Assembly: GCF_026262625.1 (NCBI RefSeq)
Contig: NZ_SHNN01000002.1
Span: 62,001-126,000 of the forward strand
DNA length: 64,000 nt
Direction: 5' to 3'
Origin: Candidatus Litorirhabdus singularis
GTDB taxonomy: Bacteria; Pseudomonadota; Gammaproteobacteria; Pseudomonadales; Halieaceae
Numbering within the stretch: position 1 is the first letter of the stretch; the number at the start of each line of letters is the position of its first letter. Positions 45,130-54,899 of the stretch are shown here, piece by piece. A program made the position numbers and the translations under genes. Under the pieces are notes generated by a model. It worked only from the letters and a program-made list of their open reading frames with translations. It did no database searches and was not told the DNA's origin.

Positions 45130-45275
45130 CTCTGAAGGGATGGCTGTGACTGTCGATATTTGAATTGGCGTACCGGCATTGTCATGAGTTGGTCTGCCGC
45201 ATAGACTGTCGCGGACGCTGTGCCTGGATAAGTCAGCAGTCTATTCCCACTACATTTAGAAACAGGTGAATAAAG

Positions 45276-45728
45276 ATGCAGAAAATTGAAGACGGGTGTG
45301 TTGTCAGCCTTGCTTTTACTCTGAGTGATGATGAAGGCAATATTCTGGATGAATCACCTGATGATGAGGCGTTGGTTTATATGCACGGCGCAGCAGGCAT
45401 TGTGCCAGCTCTGGAGGAGGCACTGGAGGGAAAAGTGGCAGGTGATGCCTTTGACGTGACATTGCTGCCGGAAGACGCCTACGGGGATTACCTTGAGGAG
45501 GCTGTGGTGCAAATAGCACGTGATCAGGTGCGAGAGGGTCAGCCCCTGGAGTTGGGCATGCAAGTGGAGGACTCCAGTGGTCAACATCCCCCTCGTCTTG
45601 TAACCGGTCTAACCGAAACTACTGTGACGCTGGACAGCAACCACCCTCTGGCAGGCCTGACCTTGCGTTTTCAGGGCACGGTTGCCGAAGTTCGGCGGGC
45701 CACTGATGAGGAATTGGCGCAGGTCTAG
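45276..45728 (+). CDS. slyD: SlyD-like FKBP peptidyl-prolyl isomerase
   Basis: The 150-residue protein opens with a SlyD start, IEDGCVVSLAFTLSDDEGNILDES, then MHGAAGIVPALEEALEGKVAGD and the inserted IF domain PEDAYGDY. It lacks the His-rich metal tail of E. coli SlyD. It helps fold proteins in the cytoplasm. Its gene precedes the EPS series by 174 bases, with a stem (GCGCCGC ... GCGGCGC, 45731-45757) in between, so a common transcript is doubtful. Confidence 0.85.
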   Translation: MQKIEDGCVVSLAFTLSDDEGNILDESPDDEALVYMHGAAGIVPALEEALEGKVAGDAFDVTLLPEDAYGDYLEEAVVQIARDQVREGQPLELGMQVEDSSGQHPPRLVTGLTETTVTLDSNHPLAGLTLRFQGTVAEVRRATDEELAQV

Positions 45729-45902
45729 TTGCGCCGCCACAGCCGCTCTTGCGGCGCTAAGTGCGTTGCGAGGTGCCAATAGTGTGACTTTGTTCACCGA
45801 ACGCTACCAAAGTCAGATAAGTTGTTGAGTTTCGCCACTTTTTTTGCGAATGTGCCCCTTTGGCTGAGTGTCTGCAGCCGCGCCTAGGGGAGATAAGCTC
45901 AA

Positions 45903-46460
45903 ATGTTGATGAAAGCGCTGTTAATGGTTTGTACGCTGTTAGTTGGGAACGCTGCAATTGCGGCAGAGACCGGTGACTACCCGATAAACCCCGGTGATAC
46001 TCTGGAAGTGCTGGTTTGGAATGAAGAGGCGTTAACCCGGCAGGTTACAGTGCGCCCAGACGGCTTTATCAGCATTCCGCTGGCGGGAGAATTTAGGGCC
46101 GGTGGTCAAACAGCAAGCGCTCTCGCTGATGCGGTAGCAGAAGGACTCTCCAACTTCCTGAACGACAAGCCCGTGGTAACCGTTTCCACGTTGGCGATCT
46201 CAGGCAACGTAGTTTACGTGCTAGGCAAGGTTAATCGCCCCGGCGCCTTTCCTATTGCCATGCCGGTAGATGTCACTCAGGCGCTTGCCTGGGCAGGCGG
46301 GCTTAATGCCTTTGCCGATGAAAAAGATATTCAGGTACTGCGCCGCGATCAAGCGGGTACCCAGCGTGCTATTTCGTTCAACTACGCGGGTGTAAAGCGC
46401 GGGAAGGACCTGGATAGCAACATACTGCTGCGCAGCGGCGATGTGGTGGTGGTGCCGTAG
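45903..46460 (+). CDS. EPS export outer-membrane protein (Wza-like, SLBB)
   Basis: The 185-residue protein has a signal peptide without a lipobox cysteine, then the export domain YPINPGDTLEVLVWNEEALTRQVTVRPDGFI and a single SLBB-type domain VVYVLGKVNRPGAFPIAMPVDVTQALAWAGGL. Such proteins form the outer-membrane exit for exopolysaccharide and match the export protein found at exosortase-linked loci. GGGAG lies before the ATG. First gene of the plus-strand EPS series. Confidence 0.9.
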   Translation: MLMKALLMVCTLLVGNAAIAAETGDYPINPGDTLEVLVWNEEALTRQVTVRPDGFISIPLAGEFRAGGQTASALADAVAEGLSNFLNDKPVVTVSTLAISGNVVYVLGKVNRPGAFPIAMPVDVTQALAWAGGLNAFADEKDIQVLRRDQAGTQRAISFNYAGVKRGKDLDSNILLRSGDVVVVP

Positions 46461-46503
46461 TCGATCGACGAGTGGTCAGAAATCGAGACCCCGAAGAGAC
46501 TGA

Positions 46504-47814
46504 ATGGCGATGCCTATGAATAAGCAAGAAAAAATCTATAGTCCGCTTTTCCAGCTGGTGACGCGCTGTGGGTGTGGTTTAGCGCTCAGCACGGTCGCAC
46601 TGATGTCGACTGCGGTATATGCGGCGGAAACGACCGTGAAGGCCGGCGCCGGCATCAATTATAAGTACGATGACAACATTCGAGTAACGCCGAGAAACGC
46701 GATTGAGCTTTCAGGTGCTGTAGCGAGTGGCTTCATAACGTCCGAATACAGCACTGAGAGATTCTCCGTTGTAGGCGACGCAAAAGTGGGCGTGGAGCGA
46801 TATGGCGACATTGAGCTAGACACCGATGACCCGCTCTTAGCCGAGCCCAAAGCTTCCGACTTTGATAATGAAAGTCTGGACCTTACATTAGACTTCGCTT
46901 ATGAGTGGGAGCGACACACAGTTTCTCTAGAAGGCAGATATTGGCTTGATAGCGCATTAAACACTCAGTTTACCGATACTGGACTGGGTGGTTTGAGAGA
47001 GATTGAAGGCGCTACTGAGAAAGAGACCATCTCGATAGCGCCAGCATGGAACTGGCAGATCAACCAACTCCAGCAGTTGTACACTCAAGCGAGTTGGCGT
47101 CAGGTAGAGTTTGAAAGCGACCGCTATGTTGACTATGACTACTCAAACCTATCCTCCAATTGGTCCTACTTCTGGAATGAACGTTTGCGTTTGCAGCTGC
47201 AGCCTACATTTTCGCGTTATGAGAATAAGGCAGAGTTTGCAGTAACTTCCGATACCTTTGGGTTGGAGGGTGGTGTTATTTGGAGTGTTACCGAAAAGTG
47301 GCAGTTGAACCTGCTGGTGGGTGGTACGCGCGTCTACACAGAATACGGTGGTGGTGGATTTTTTGTGGTGAATCCTGAGACCGGCCTGATTGAGTTTATC
47401 GAAATAGAAGACCAGGATGCCACGGGCTTTACGGGTAGTGCCGCGTTGGCTTTTGATGATGAGTACCAGGGCTTTAGTTTCAATATATCCTCTCGCGTTA
47501 CACCCAGCGGTGACGGAGTTTTACGCCAGACAGACGAGGCCCGCGCCAAGTATTACTGGAAGCCATTTGAGAGAGCCAGGCTGGATTTTGATGCCCGCAT
47601 TGGGCAAAGCGATACCACAGAAGATAGAGTAGAGAATGCACGCGATTATAGCGAAGCTGCGGTTCGATTTGGCTATCAGTTTGCCGAGCAATGGTGGCTT
47701 AGTGCCCGATACCGGTATCGGACGCAGGAAAATGAAAGGAGCGGTCTGGGCGAGGGTACAGGCAACTTGTTCAATGTGGGCATTTCTTACCGATTGCCCG
47801 AAGAGGTGCTGTAG
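46504..47814 (+). CDS. EPS-locus outer-membrane beta-barrel
   Basis: The 436-residue protein has a signal peptide (hydrophobic core LALSTVALMSTAVYAAE) and a barrel rich in alternating aromatic strands (YEWERHTVSLEGRYWLD, WWLSARYRYRTQENE), ending in a short YRLPEEVL. It resembles the outer-membrane proteins always placed after the export gene in PEP-CTERM EPS loci. A porin role in polymer passage is inferred. The start is 46504; 46513 is possible. Confidence 0.82.
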   Translation: MAMPMNKQEKIYSPLFQLVTRCGCGLALSTVALMSTAVYAAETTVKAGAGINYKYDDNIRVTPRNAIELSGAVASGFITSEYSTERFSVVGDAKVGVERYGDIELDTDDPLLAEPKASDFDNESLDLTLDFAYEWERHTVSLEGRYWLDSALNTQFTDTGLGGLREIEGATEKETISIAPAWNWQINQLQQLYTQASWRQVEFESDRYVDYDYSNLSSNWSYFWNERLRLQLQPTFSRYENKAEFAVTSDTFGLEGGVIWSVTEKWQLNLLVGGTRVYTEYGGGGFFVVNPETGLIEFIEIEDQDATGFTGSAALAFDDEYQGFSFNISSRVTPSGDGVLRQTDEARAKYYWKPFERARLDFDARIGQSDTTEDRVENARDYSEAAVRFGYQFAEQWWLSARYRYRTQENERSGLGEGTGNLFNVGISYRLPEEVL

Positions 47815-47874
47815 ATTGCTCAACGGCTTTCTATAGATCAATACAGTTAGGAACGTAGTTATGGTGAATCAGCA

Positions 47875-49659
47875 ATGTCGATAAGTGAAGGGTCAACACG
47901 GCCGTCGGGTTATGCGGAAGAAGAGCAAAGCCAGAGCCTTGCAGATATACTGGCGGGTTTAAAAAGGCGCCGTAAACAAATGGCAATAGTCGGTGCGGTG
48001 GTGCTAGCTATTGCAGTCATGGCAGCGCTATTTTGGCCTCCGACTTACACTTCCAGTGCGACCATCCTCATTGAAGAGCAGGAAATTCCAGAGGACATGG
48101 TGCGCTCGACCATCACTAGCTATGCTAATCAGCAGGTGGAGGTCATTAGGCAGCGCGTGCTGACATTGGCAAACATTATGCAGTTGGTCGAGCGCTTTGA
48201 GCTCTATGATGCCGATGAGCTAGCCAGAAAGCCGCGCATGGAGATCGCCGAGGACTTTATCGACGCGGTAAACCTGGATTTGCTGAATGCAGATATTATC
48301 GATCCGCGAAGTGGCAGGCCGACGCAGGCAACGATTGCTTTCACATTGGATTTCAGCGCCGACACGCCGCGAAAATCACTGAATGTGGCGAATGAACTGG
48401 TTAACTTGTTTCTCAATGAAAACTTGAGAAGCCGCTCTGAGCAAACGTCCAGCACGTCAGATTTTCTAAGGAAAGAGTCTGATAGTCTGGAGAGCGAGGT
48501 GAGGGCGCTGGAAGAAGCGATTTCCATCTACAAGTCTCAAAATCAAAACTCCCTACCTGAGAGTTTTCAGGTGAACATGCAGAACCTGACTCGTTTCCAG
48601 TCTCAATTAATTGCGTCTGAATCTCGGTTACGCGAGCTGCAAAAGCGAGAGTTGCAGCTCAAGCAGAGGTTGGCTTCAACGTCGGAATATGCGCCCTCCA
48701 TTTTGCCAACCGGTCAAGCGATTCTTGGTGATGTAGACAGGCTTAAAGCGCTCAAGTCGGAGTACTCTTCGATAAAGGCTCGGTATAGCCCCAATCACCC
48801 TGATGTACAAAGACTGTTGCGCGAAATAGAAACGCTTGAAGCACAGGTCGGTCGTCCCGACGACTTTGATGAGCTACTACGTCGCAAAGCGGCTGCTAAT
48901 TCTGAATTGGAAGGTCTTCTTGCCAAGTATAGTAGCGATCACCCTGATGTTGTAGCGAAACAGAAAATGGTCGCTGTGATCGATCAGGAAATTGACAGCT
49001 TCGATGGCGAATCGGTCCAAGCTGAGCCTGACAACCCAGCCTATTTGGTATTGGATAACGAGTTGAAATCACTGCAGATGGAAAAGTCTGCTTTGACTCA
49101 ACAGGTAGTGCAGCTAAGTTCGGATGTCGATGCGTTGAATTTGGCGGCAGCTAAGGCACCGAATGTAGAACGCGAGTACTCTGAATTGCAGCGTAACCTT
49201 AGCGTTGCGTCTGCCAAGTTTCTGGACTTGCGGATAAAGTTGAAAGAAGCAGAGCTTGCCGGTGAGCTTGAAGAAGGTAGAAAGGGGCAGCGTTTCACCC
49301 TTATCGACCCGCCGGCATTGCCTGAGCAGCCGGCAAGTCCTAACAGACCTTTGATCTTTTTCTTGGGTGTCGTCCTAGCGCTCGGTGCTGCATTAGGTAG
49401 CGCTCTCGTGATGGAAGCGCTTGACCCAAGCTTGCGAAGTGTACGGTCTGTATCTGAGCTAATGGGCATAGCTCCTCTAGTTACGATACCTTATATATTA
49501 ACGCCAGAGGAGCAGGCGGCGAAACGGCCGCAGAGAAAGTTTTTGTTGACCATAGGCGGAGCGGCTGTAGCGTTGATAATCGTGCTGACGATGATACATA
49601 TTTTCTATAAACCCCTGGACGTACTGTGGTTTGTAATTTTACAAAAAGTTGGACTATAG
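47875..49659 (+). CDS. Wzz/GNVR chain-length determinant
   Basis: The 594-residue protein has membrane helices near residues 38-58, 487-507 and 560-582, and a long coiled-coil periplasmic part between. The proline-rich QPASPNRPLIFFLGVVLALG before the second helix is the family signature. It sets EPS chain length together with the BY-kinase gene that follows by 18 bases. ATG start. Confidence 0.9.
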   Translation: MSISEGSTRPSGYAEEEQSQSLADILAGLKRRRKQMAIVGAVVLAIAVMAALFWPPTYTSSATILIEEQEIPEDMVRSTITSYANQQVEVIRQRVLTLANIMQLVERFELYDADELARKPRMEIAEDFIDAVNLDLLNADIIDPRSGRPTQATIAFTLDFSADTPRKSLNVANELVNLFLNENLRSRSEQTSSTSDFLRKESDSLESEVRALEEAISIYKSQNQNSLPESFQVNMQNLTRFQSQLIASESRLRELQKRELQLKQRLASTSEYAPSILPTGQAILGDVDRLKALKSEYSSIKARYSPNHPDVQRLLREIETLEAQVGRPDDFDELLRRKAAANSELEGLLAKYSSDHPDVVAKQKMVAVIDQEIDSFDGESVQAEPDNPAYLVLDNELKSLQMEKSALTQQVVQLSSDVDALNLAAAKAPNVEREYSELQRNLSVASAKFLDLRIKLKEAELAGELEEGRKGQRFTLIDPPALPEQPASPNRPLIFFLGVVLALGAALGSALVMEALDPSLRSVRSVSELMGIAPLVTIPYILTPEEQAAKRPQRKFLLTIGGAAVALIIVLTMIHIFYKPLDVLWFVILQKVGL

Positions 49660-49677
49660 GGGCTCGAGGATTTCGAT

Positions 49678-50487
49678 ATGGAATATATTAAAGATGCCGT
49701 TGAAAAGGCTCGAAAAGAGCGAGATGAAAAGGCAGCTACTGAGGTGCTGCCTGAAAAAGGGTCTCGTGATGCGGAGCAAACAGAGGTTACGGAAGCGCAT
49801 GGCGAGCCACGCTCGGAGCATGCTCAGTCAAGGGTGGAGCAACTCGATCCCGCTATATTGATGGAAAATCGGATCGTTGCAGCGTTCGACAATGATGAGC
49901 GAGCTGAACCCTATCGCCAGCTAAGAACACAGGTTTTGACGAAGTTTCGTCAGAATAATTGGAAGACTCTGGCGGTGACCAGTGCCCATAGCGGGGCTGG
50001 TAAGACGCTGACGGCCGTCAATTTGGCAATCACCATCGCAAAAGAGCGGAACCAGACTGTGCTATTGGTCGATATGGACTTCAAAGGTCCCAATGTTCTC
50101 GATATGCTTGGGTTATCAACCGACAAAGGCTTGCTTGACTACCTTTCTGGCGAAGCAGAGCTTAACGAGATACTGGTAAACCCCGGTCTTGAACGGCTGA
50201 CATTACTACCGTCTACACCGGTAACCGGCACTACGTCAGAGTGGTTATCATCACCGCGGATGAAAGCCGTGCTGGAAGACATTGTGAACCGCTATTCAGA
50301 TAGACTGGTGATTTTTGATCTGCCGCCTCTGCTTCGCGACGATGACGCGTTGGTATTTACGCCCTATACCGATGCGGCGTTGTTGGTGGTCGAAAGCGAA
50401 GTGTCGACGCCGGAAGATATGGAACGCTGCGTGCAGTTGCTTGAGGGTAGTAACATCCTCGGTACTGTATTCAATAAGGCGAGCTAA
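49678..50487 (+). CDS. BY-kinase-like ATPase (CpsD/EpsG type)
   Basis: The 269-residue protein has Walker A SAHSGAGKT at residues 102-110, Walker A' LLVDMDF at 129-135 and FDLPPLLRDDDALV as Walker B. It lacks a tyrosine-rich C-terminal tail, so autophosphorylation clusters typical of BY-kinases are missing. Residues 1-60 are charged and likely flexible. It pairs with the Wzz-like protein. Confidence 0.88.
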   Translation: MEYIKDAVEKARKERDEKAATEVLPEKGSRDAEQTEVTEAHGEPRSEHAQSRVEQLDPAILMENRIVAAFDNDERAEPYRQLRTQVLTKFRQNNWKTLAVTSAHSGAGKTLTAVNLAITIAKERNQTVLLVDMDFKGPNVLDMLGLSTDKGLLDYLSGEAELNEILVNPGLERLTLLPSTPVTGTTSEWLSSPRMKAVLEDIVNRYSDRLVIFDLPPLLRDDDALVFTPYTDAALLVVESEVSTPEDMERCVQLLEGSNILGTVFNKAS

Positions 50488-50508
50488 AATGGCGCCAGCG
50501 ACTTAATC

Positions 50509-51438
50509 ATGTATCTGGAACATTTTGGCCTACATTCAAAGCCGTTTAGCCTTAGCCCTGACCCGGCTTATATTTTTTTGTCATCGCAGCATAGTCTGGC
50601 TTATTACACGTTGGAGTATGGGCTGCTTTCGCAGGAGGGTATTGCTGTCATTAGTGGTGAAGTGGGCGCAGGTAAAACCACTTTGCTACGCTATTTTCTT
50701 GAGCAGCATGACGGCGACGATCTAGTCGTTGCACTTCTTGCAGACACCGACCGCGAGACCAGTAAAGATCTCTTACGGTGGGTTCTTAGTGCATTTGGTT
50801 TAGACCACACCGGAGACCAGGTAACTCTTAGGCGCAGATTTCAGGACTTTCTGATTGATAGCTACGCAGCCGGTAAAAACGCGGTTTTGATCGTTGATGA
50901 AGCACAGAACTTAAAGAAAAAGGCCTTGGAGCAGCTACGCTTACTTAACAATATCAATACCGGGCAAGATGAATTACTGAAGATCGTGCTAGTGGGGCAG
51001 CCAGAGCTCAAAGACAAATTGAGTAGTCCCAAGCTACGCCAGTTTGCGCAAAGGATTACGGTAGAGTTTCATCTTGATTCTTTGCGGGCCGAGGATGCTC
51101 TAGGCTATGTGCATCATCGAATGCAGGTAGCAGGTGCGGACCATGAAATATTTACTTCAGCCGCAATCTATACCGCCTACTATTTGGCTGGCGGAGTACC
51201 ACGACTAATTAATTCGCTTTGTGATCATGCCTTGTTGCTGGCCTATTCAAAAGGTGTCGACATAGTAGATATAGAGGCTATTACCGAGTCCGCTTCCAGT
51301 AGGAAAATTGGTGGAGTTAATAGAAAAGGGGAAAGCTCTGAGCAGTTGGAGATAGCGAGAGACTACGTGAAAAGTGCTACTGGTAGAGAAATTGGTGAAG
51401 ATCGCAGGTCTGCGATACTCCAGCTGTTTGATAATTAG
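50509..51438 (+). CDS. ExeA-like secretion ATPase of the PEP-CTERM EPS type
   Basis: The 309-residue protein starts MYLEHFGLHSKPFSLSPDPAYIF and has Walker A GEVGAGKTT at residues 50-58 and Walker B AVLIVDEAQN. This N-terminal pattern is that of ExeA/GspA-like AAA ATPases, one subfamily of which is found at exosortase EPS loci, in this same place after the kinase. It lies 21 bases after the kinase gene. Confidence 0.88.
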   Translation: MYLEHFGLHSKPFSLSPDPAYIFLSSQHSLAYYTLEYGLLSQEGIAVISGEVGAGKTTLLRYFLEQHDGDDLVVALLADTDRETSKDLLRWVLSAFGLDHTGDQVTLRRRFQDFLIDSYAAGKNAVLIVDEAQNLKKKALEQLRLLNNINTGQDELLKIVLVGQPELKDKLSSPKLRQFAQRITVEFHLDSLRAEDALGYVHHRMQVAGADHEIFTSAAIYTAYYLAGGVPRLINSLCDHALLLAYSKGVDIVDIEAITESASSRKIGGVNRKGESSEQLEIARDYVKSATGREIGEDRRSAILQLFDN

Positions 51439-51520
51439 ACATTCGGTATCGGAACGAGAGGTAGTGCGGGCTTTGAGTTTTACCTATCGAATAAACTGAT
51501 GCAACGGGGAAACAAATAGA

Positions 51521-53521
51521 GTGGGGCTTGAAAGGCTACATTGGTTCTGGAATCGGCTCAGATGCATGTCAATTCCAGAAGTTTCACATAGATTGGCGAG
51601 ACTTGTAACCAGCAGGTTCCAGCGTCTAGGTGGTTTACGAGCCCTGCCCGTGATTACCGACGAGCGGATTGCCGACGCACCGGTATGGGTGCATGCCAGC
51701 CTCAATGACCATAGTGTTATCGAAGTAGCCGACAGAGTTGTCGCTGGTCGTTTAGATGTATTCGCTATCCGTGACTACGATATAGGCGCGGTGCCGCAGT
51801 GGAATCGCGATCCGAAAACCGGGGTAAATGCTCCTCTGGATTTTGGGAAAACTCTGGATTATCGCAATTCAGCAATTGTCGGCGATGTAAAGTATTTATG
51901 GGAGCCGGCGCGACATTTACACCTGGTTACATTAGCTCAAGCATTTGCGTTAACAGATGAACAAGAATATTTGAACTGCATAAGGTTACACCTTGATAGT
52001 TGGTTTGATCAGTGTCCGTATTTACAAGGCCCGCACTGGAGCAGTTCACTCGAATTGGGTATTCGTCTTATAAACTGGAGTATTACTTGGCAACTGGTTG
52101 GAGGCAGCGAGAGTCAACTGTTCATGGGCAAGGCCGGTAAAGAGTTCCGAGATCGCTGGCTCACATCAGTTTATCAGCACGCACACTTTATTCATGGGCA
52201 TTATTCTCGATTTACTTCTGCAAACAATCACCTTATAGGAGAGTCAGCTGGTGTTTTTGTTGCTGCGCAAACGTGGCCGTATTGGTCGGAGATTGCCGAT
52301 TGGGAAGAAAAATCGTTGTCTATCCTAGAGACTGAGGCAGTCAAACAAAATTTCTCTGATGGCGTCAATAAGGAGCAAGCAATATCTTACCAACAGTTTG
52401 TATTGGACTTCCTGCTTTTTCCATTGTTGGCGGCAAAAGCTAACTCGAAGGATTTTTCAGCCACTTACTTAGCAGTCATGGAAAGAATGCTTGAGTATAT
52501 TGCATCGCTTTTGGATGTAGCTGGTAATGTGCCAATGATCGGAGATGCTGATGATGGCTATGCGGTTAGGCTTACTTATAGCAGCGACTTCTGTCCCTTT
52601 CGCTCTTTACTGGCGACTGGTGCCGTACTGTTTTCACGCCCTGAATTTAAGCTGAAATCGGGGACCTTCGATTCGAAATCTATCGCTCTTTTGGGTGCAC
52701 AGGGTGCAGAAGCATATACTCGACTTAAAGCGGAAAAAGCTAGACTGCCAGTGAAAACCTCTTTTCCAGAAGGTGGATATTTCATACTCGGAGGAAGCTA
52801 TGAATCTCCTGATGAGGTCAAGATGGTGGTTGATGCGGGTCCACTCGGCTATGGCGGAATAGCGGCCCATGGTCATGCAGACGCGCTAGCGGTATACCTT
52901 TCAGTTGCGGGAAGGGAAATCTTGATCGATCCTGGCACATTTGCTTATCACACAGAGCAGAAGTGGAGAGACTATTTTCGCGGGACGTCCGCGCACAATA
53001 CCATTCGAATCGATGGAATGAACCAGTCTGAGATTGGCGGTAACTTTATGTGGTTGCGCAAGGCGGAAGCTACGTTGGAAAGCTTTGAGGATAATGGTGA
53101 GCAAGTGATTTTCCGAGGCTCACATCGCGGCTATGAGCAAGGTGCCAATCCTGTATCGCACAAAAGAGAGATCATTTATCACAGGACTAAAAGATGCTTC
53201 GATATTACGGATACACTTGAGATAAATAGTGGAGATTTCGTGCATCTTGTCGATCAGTTCTGGCACTTTTCTGAGAATTGCAGCGTTGAGCAAGTTGAGG
53301 GAAACGTTTTTCTTGCGATTTCTGACGACGTTGCTGTTGAGATAAAGTTAGATGAGCGGCTTAAGGTAGATGTCCATAAAGCTGATGAAGAGACGCCTCT
53401 CGGCTGGGTTTCTCGTAAATTTGATGCCAAGGTGCCAGGCATTACTCTAGACGCTTCCAGTCATTTTGAAAGAACACTCACATTGAGGACTCGTTTGAGT
53501 GTGGTGGGTGCGATTGGCTAA
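51521..53521 (+). CDS. Heparinase II/III-family polysaccharide lyase-like protein
   Basis: The 666-residue protein has an (alpha/alpha) toroid N-terminal part and a beta-sandwich C-terminal part with the family core GYGGIAAHGHADALAVYLSVAGREILIDPGTFAYH and FRGTSAHNTIRIDG. Such enzymes cleave uronic-acid polymers (alginate, heparin, ulvan) by beta-elimination. Within an EPS locus it may trim or release the polymer. A start at GTG 51521 is assumed. AlgD is next, so a uronate-containing EPS fits. Confidence 0.86.
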   Translation: MGLERLHWFWNRLRCMSIPEVSHRLARLVTSRFQRLGGLRALPVITDERIADAPVWVHASLNDHSVIEVADRVVAGRLDVFAIRDYDIGAVPQWNRDPKTGVNAPLDFGKTLDYRNSAIVGDVKYLWEPARHLHLVTLAQAFALTDEQEYLNCIRLHLDSWFDQCPYLQGPHWSSSLELGIRLINWSITWQLVGGSESQLFMGKAGKEFRDRWLTSVYQHAHFIHGHYSRFTSANNHLIGESAGVFVAAQTWPYWSEIADWEEKSLSILETEAVKQNFSDGVNKEQAISYQQFVLDFLLFPLLAAKANSKDFSATYLAVMERMLEYIASLLDVAGNVPMIGDADDGYAVRLTYSSDFCPFRSLLATGAVLFSRPEFKLKSGTFDSKSIALLGAQGAEAYTRLKAEKARLPVKTSFPEGGYFILGGSYESPDEVKMVVDAGPLGYGGIAAHGHADALAVYLSVAGREILIDPGTFAYHTEQKWRDYFRGTSAHNTIRIDGMNQSEIGGNFMWLRKAEATLESFEDNGEQVIFRGSHRGYEQGANPVSHKREIIYHRTKRCFDITDTLEINSGDFVHLVDQFWHFSENCSVEQVEGNVFLAISDDVAVEIKLDERLKVDVHKADEETPLGWVSRKFDAKVPGITLDASSHFERTLTLRTRLSVVGAIG

Positions 53522-53573
53522 GACGCAGGTAAGTATCAGTTTTTCAATATTGTAAGTTAAAGAGACAATTACA

Positions 53574-54899
53574 ATGGCAGAGAATGTGAGGGTAAGTATA
53601 TTTGGCATGGGTTATGTGGGTGCTGTTTCAGCAGCCTGTCTTGCCAATGAAGGGAACTACGTGGTCGGGGTTGACCCGAATGCTACTAAGGTCGAATTGA
53701 TCAACAAGGGTGTGTCTCCCATTATCGAGCTAGACCTAGATGTACTCTTGGCGAGTGGCGTGGAGCGCGGACTTATCTTCGCGACTCCAGATGTACGAGA
53801 AGCGGTTTTCTCAACAGATATATCCTTTATCTGTGTTGGTACGCCTAGTCAGCCAAATGGCAGTCTTGATTTAAAGTATGTGCGTGCAGTTTGTGAGGAT
53901 ATTGGGAAGGTCCTTGCTGAGAAGGATGACTTTCATGTGGTTGTTGCTCGCAGCACTATGTTGCCTGGAAGTATGGAGGACGTTGTTATTCCGGCGCTTG
54001 AAGAGGCCTCAGGGAAAAAAGTTGGGGTCGATTTTGGCGTTTGTAATAATCCCGAGTTTCTTCGGGAGGGTACAGCAATATATGATTACTATAATCCGCC
54101 CAAAACAGTTATTGGAGAAACCGACAGTCGCAGCGGTCAACTTTTGGTGAACATCTACGAGAATATGGACGCACCGCTTATCAGAACGAGTATAAATACT
54201 GCAGAGATGGTCAAATACACAGATAATGTGTGGCATGCATTAAAAGTCAGCTTCGCTAATGAAATAGGAAATATTTGTAAAGAAATTGATATAGATGGCC
54301 ATGAGGTTATGGACATTTTTTGCAAGGACACCAAACTAAATCTTTCTGCATATTACATGAAGCCGGGCTTTGCTTTTGGTGGATCCTGCCTGCCAAAAGA
54401 CGTTAGAGCACTCAAATATAAGGCACGGGCGCTTGATCTAGAGTTACCTGTGATAAATTCAATCATGGAGAATAATCAGATTCAGGTCGACCGCGGTTTC
54501 GATATGATTGTTTCAAAGGGGAACAAGAAAGTCTCCATATTGGGTTTTAGCTTCAAAGCAGGAACCGATGATCTTCGCGAAAGTCCAATGGTAGAAGTTA
54601 TCGAGCGACTCATTGGAAAGGGCTACGACCTTAAGCTATATGATAAAAATATTAGCCTAGCTTCCCTGATTGGAGCGAATAGGGACTATATACTCAATCA
54701 TATACCTCACATTTCCAAGTTAATGGTTTCCAGTATGGAGGAGGCAATCGCGCATGGAGAAACGATTGTGATCGGTAATGCGGCAGAGGAATTCAGGCAG
54801 ATTTTGTCGGACACGAAAGATGAACAGGTGGTTGTCGATCTAGTCAGGGTTTCTGATCTGCGAAGTATAGAGGGTCGTTATGATGGCATTTGCTGGTAA
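53574..54899 (+). CDS. algD: GDP-mannose 6-dehydrogenase
   Basis: The 441-residue protein closely follows Pseudomonas AlgD: GMGYVGAVSAACL (GxGxxG at 11-16), FICVGTPSQPNG, NPEFLREGTAIYDY, FAFGGSCLPKDVRAL with catalytic Cys272 and GFSFKAGTDDLRESPMVE; even the last four residues, GICW, agree. It oxidises GDP-mannose to GDP-mannuronate, the donor for alginate. No alg8/alg44 or other alginate-synthase genes are in view, so the polymer is likely a heteropolysaccharide. The next gene overlaps it by 20 bases. Confidence 0.93.
   Translation: MAENVRVSIFGMGYVGAVSAACLANEGNYVVGVDPNATKVELINKGVSPIIELDLDVLLASGVERGLIFATPDVREAVFSTDISFICVGTPSQPNGSLDLKYVRAVCEDIGKVLAEKDDFHVVVARSTMLPGSMEDVVIPALEEASGKKVGVDFGVCNNPEFLREGTAIYDYYNPPKTVIGETDSRSGQLLVNIYENMDAPLIRTSINTAEMVKYTDNVWHALKVSFANEIGNICKEIDIDGHEVMDIFCKDTKLNLSAYYMKPGFAFGGSCLPKDVRALKYKARALDLELPVINSIMENNQIQVDRGFDMIVSKGNKKVSILGFSFKAGTDDLRESPMVEVIERLIGKGYDLKLYDKNISLASLIGANRDYILNHIPHISKLMVSSMEEAIAHGETIVIGNAAEEFRQILSDTKDEQVVVDLVRVSDLRSIEGRYDGICW

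Noticed and set aside
45731-45757. Stem GCGCCGC ... GCGGCGC after slyD
   Set aside because: The loop is long and no T run follows; not strong enough for a terminator call.
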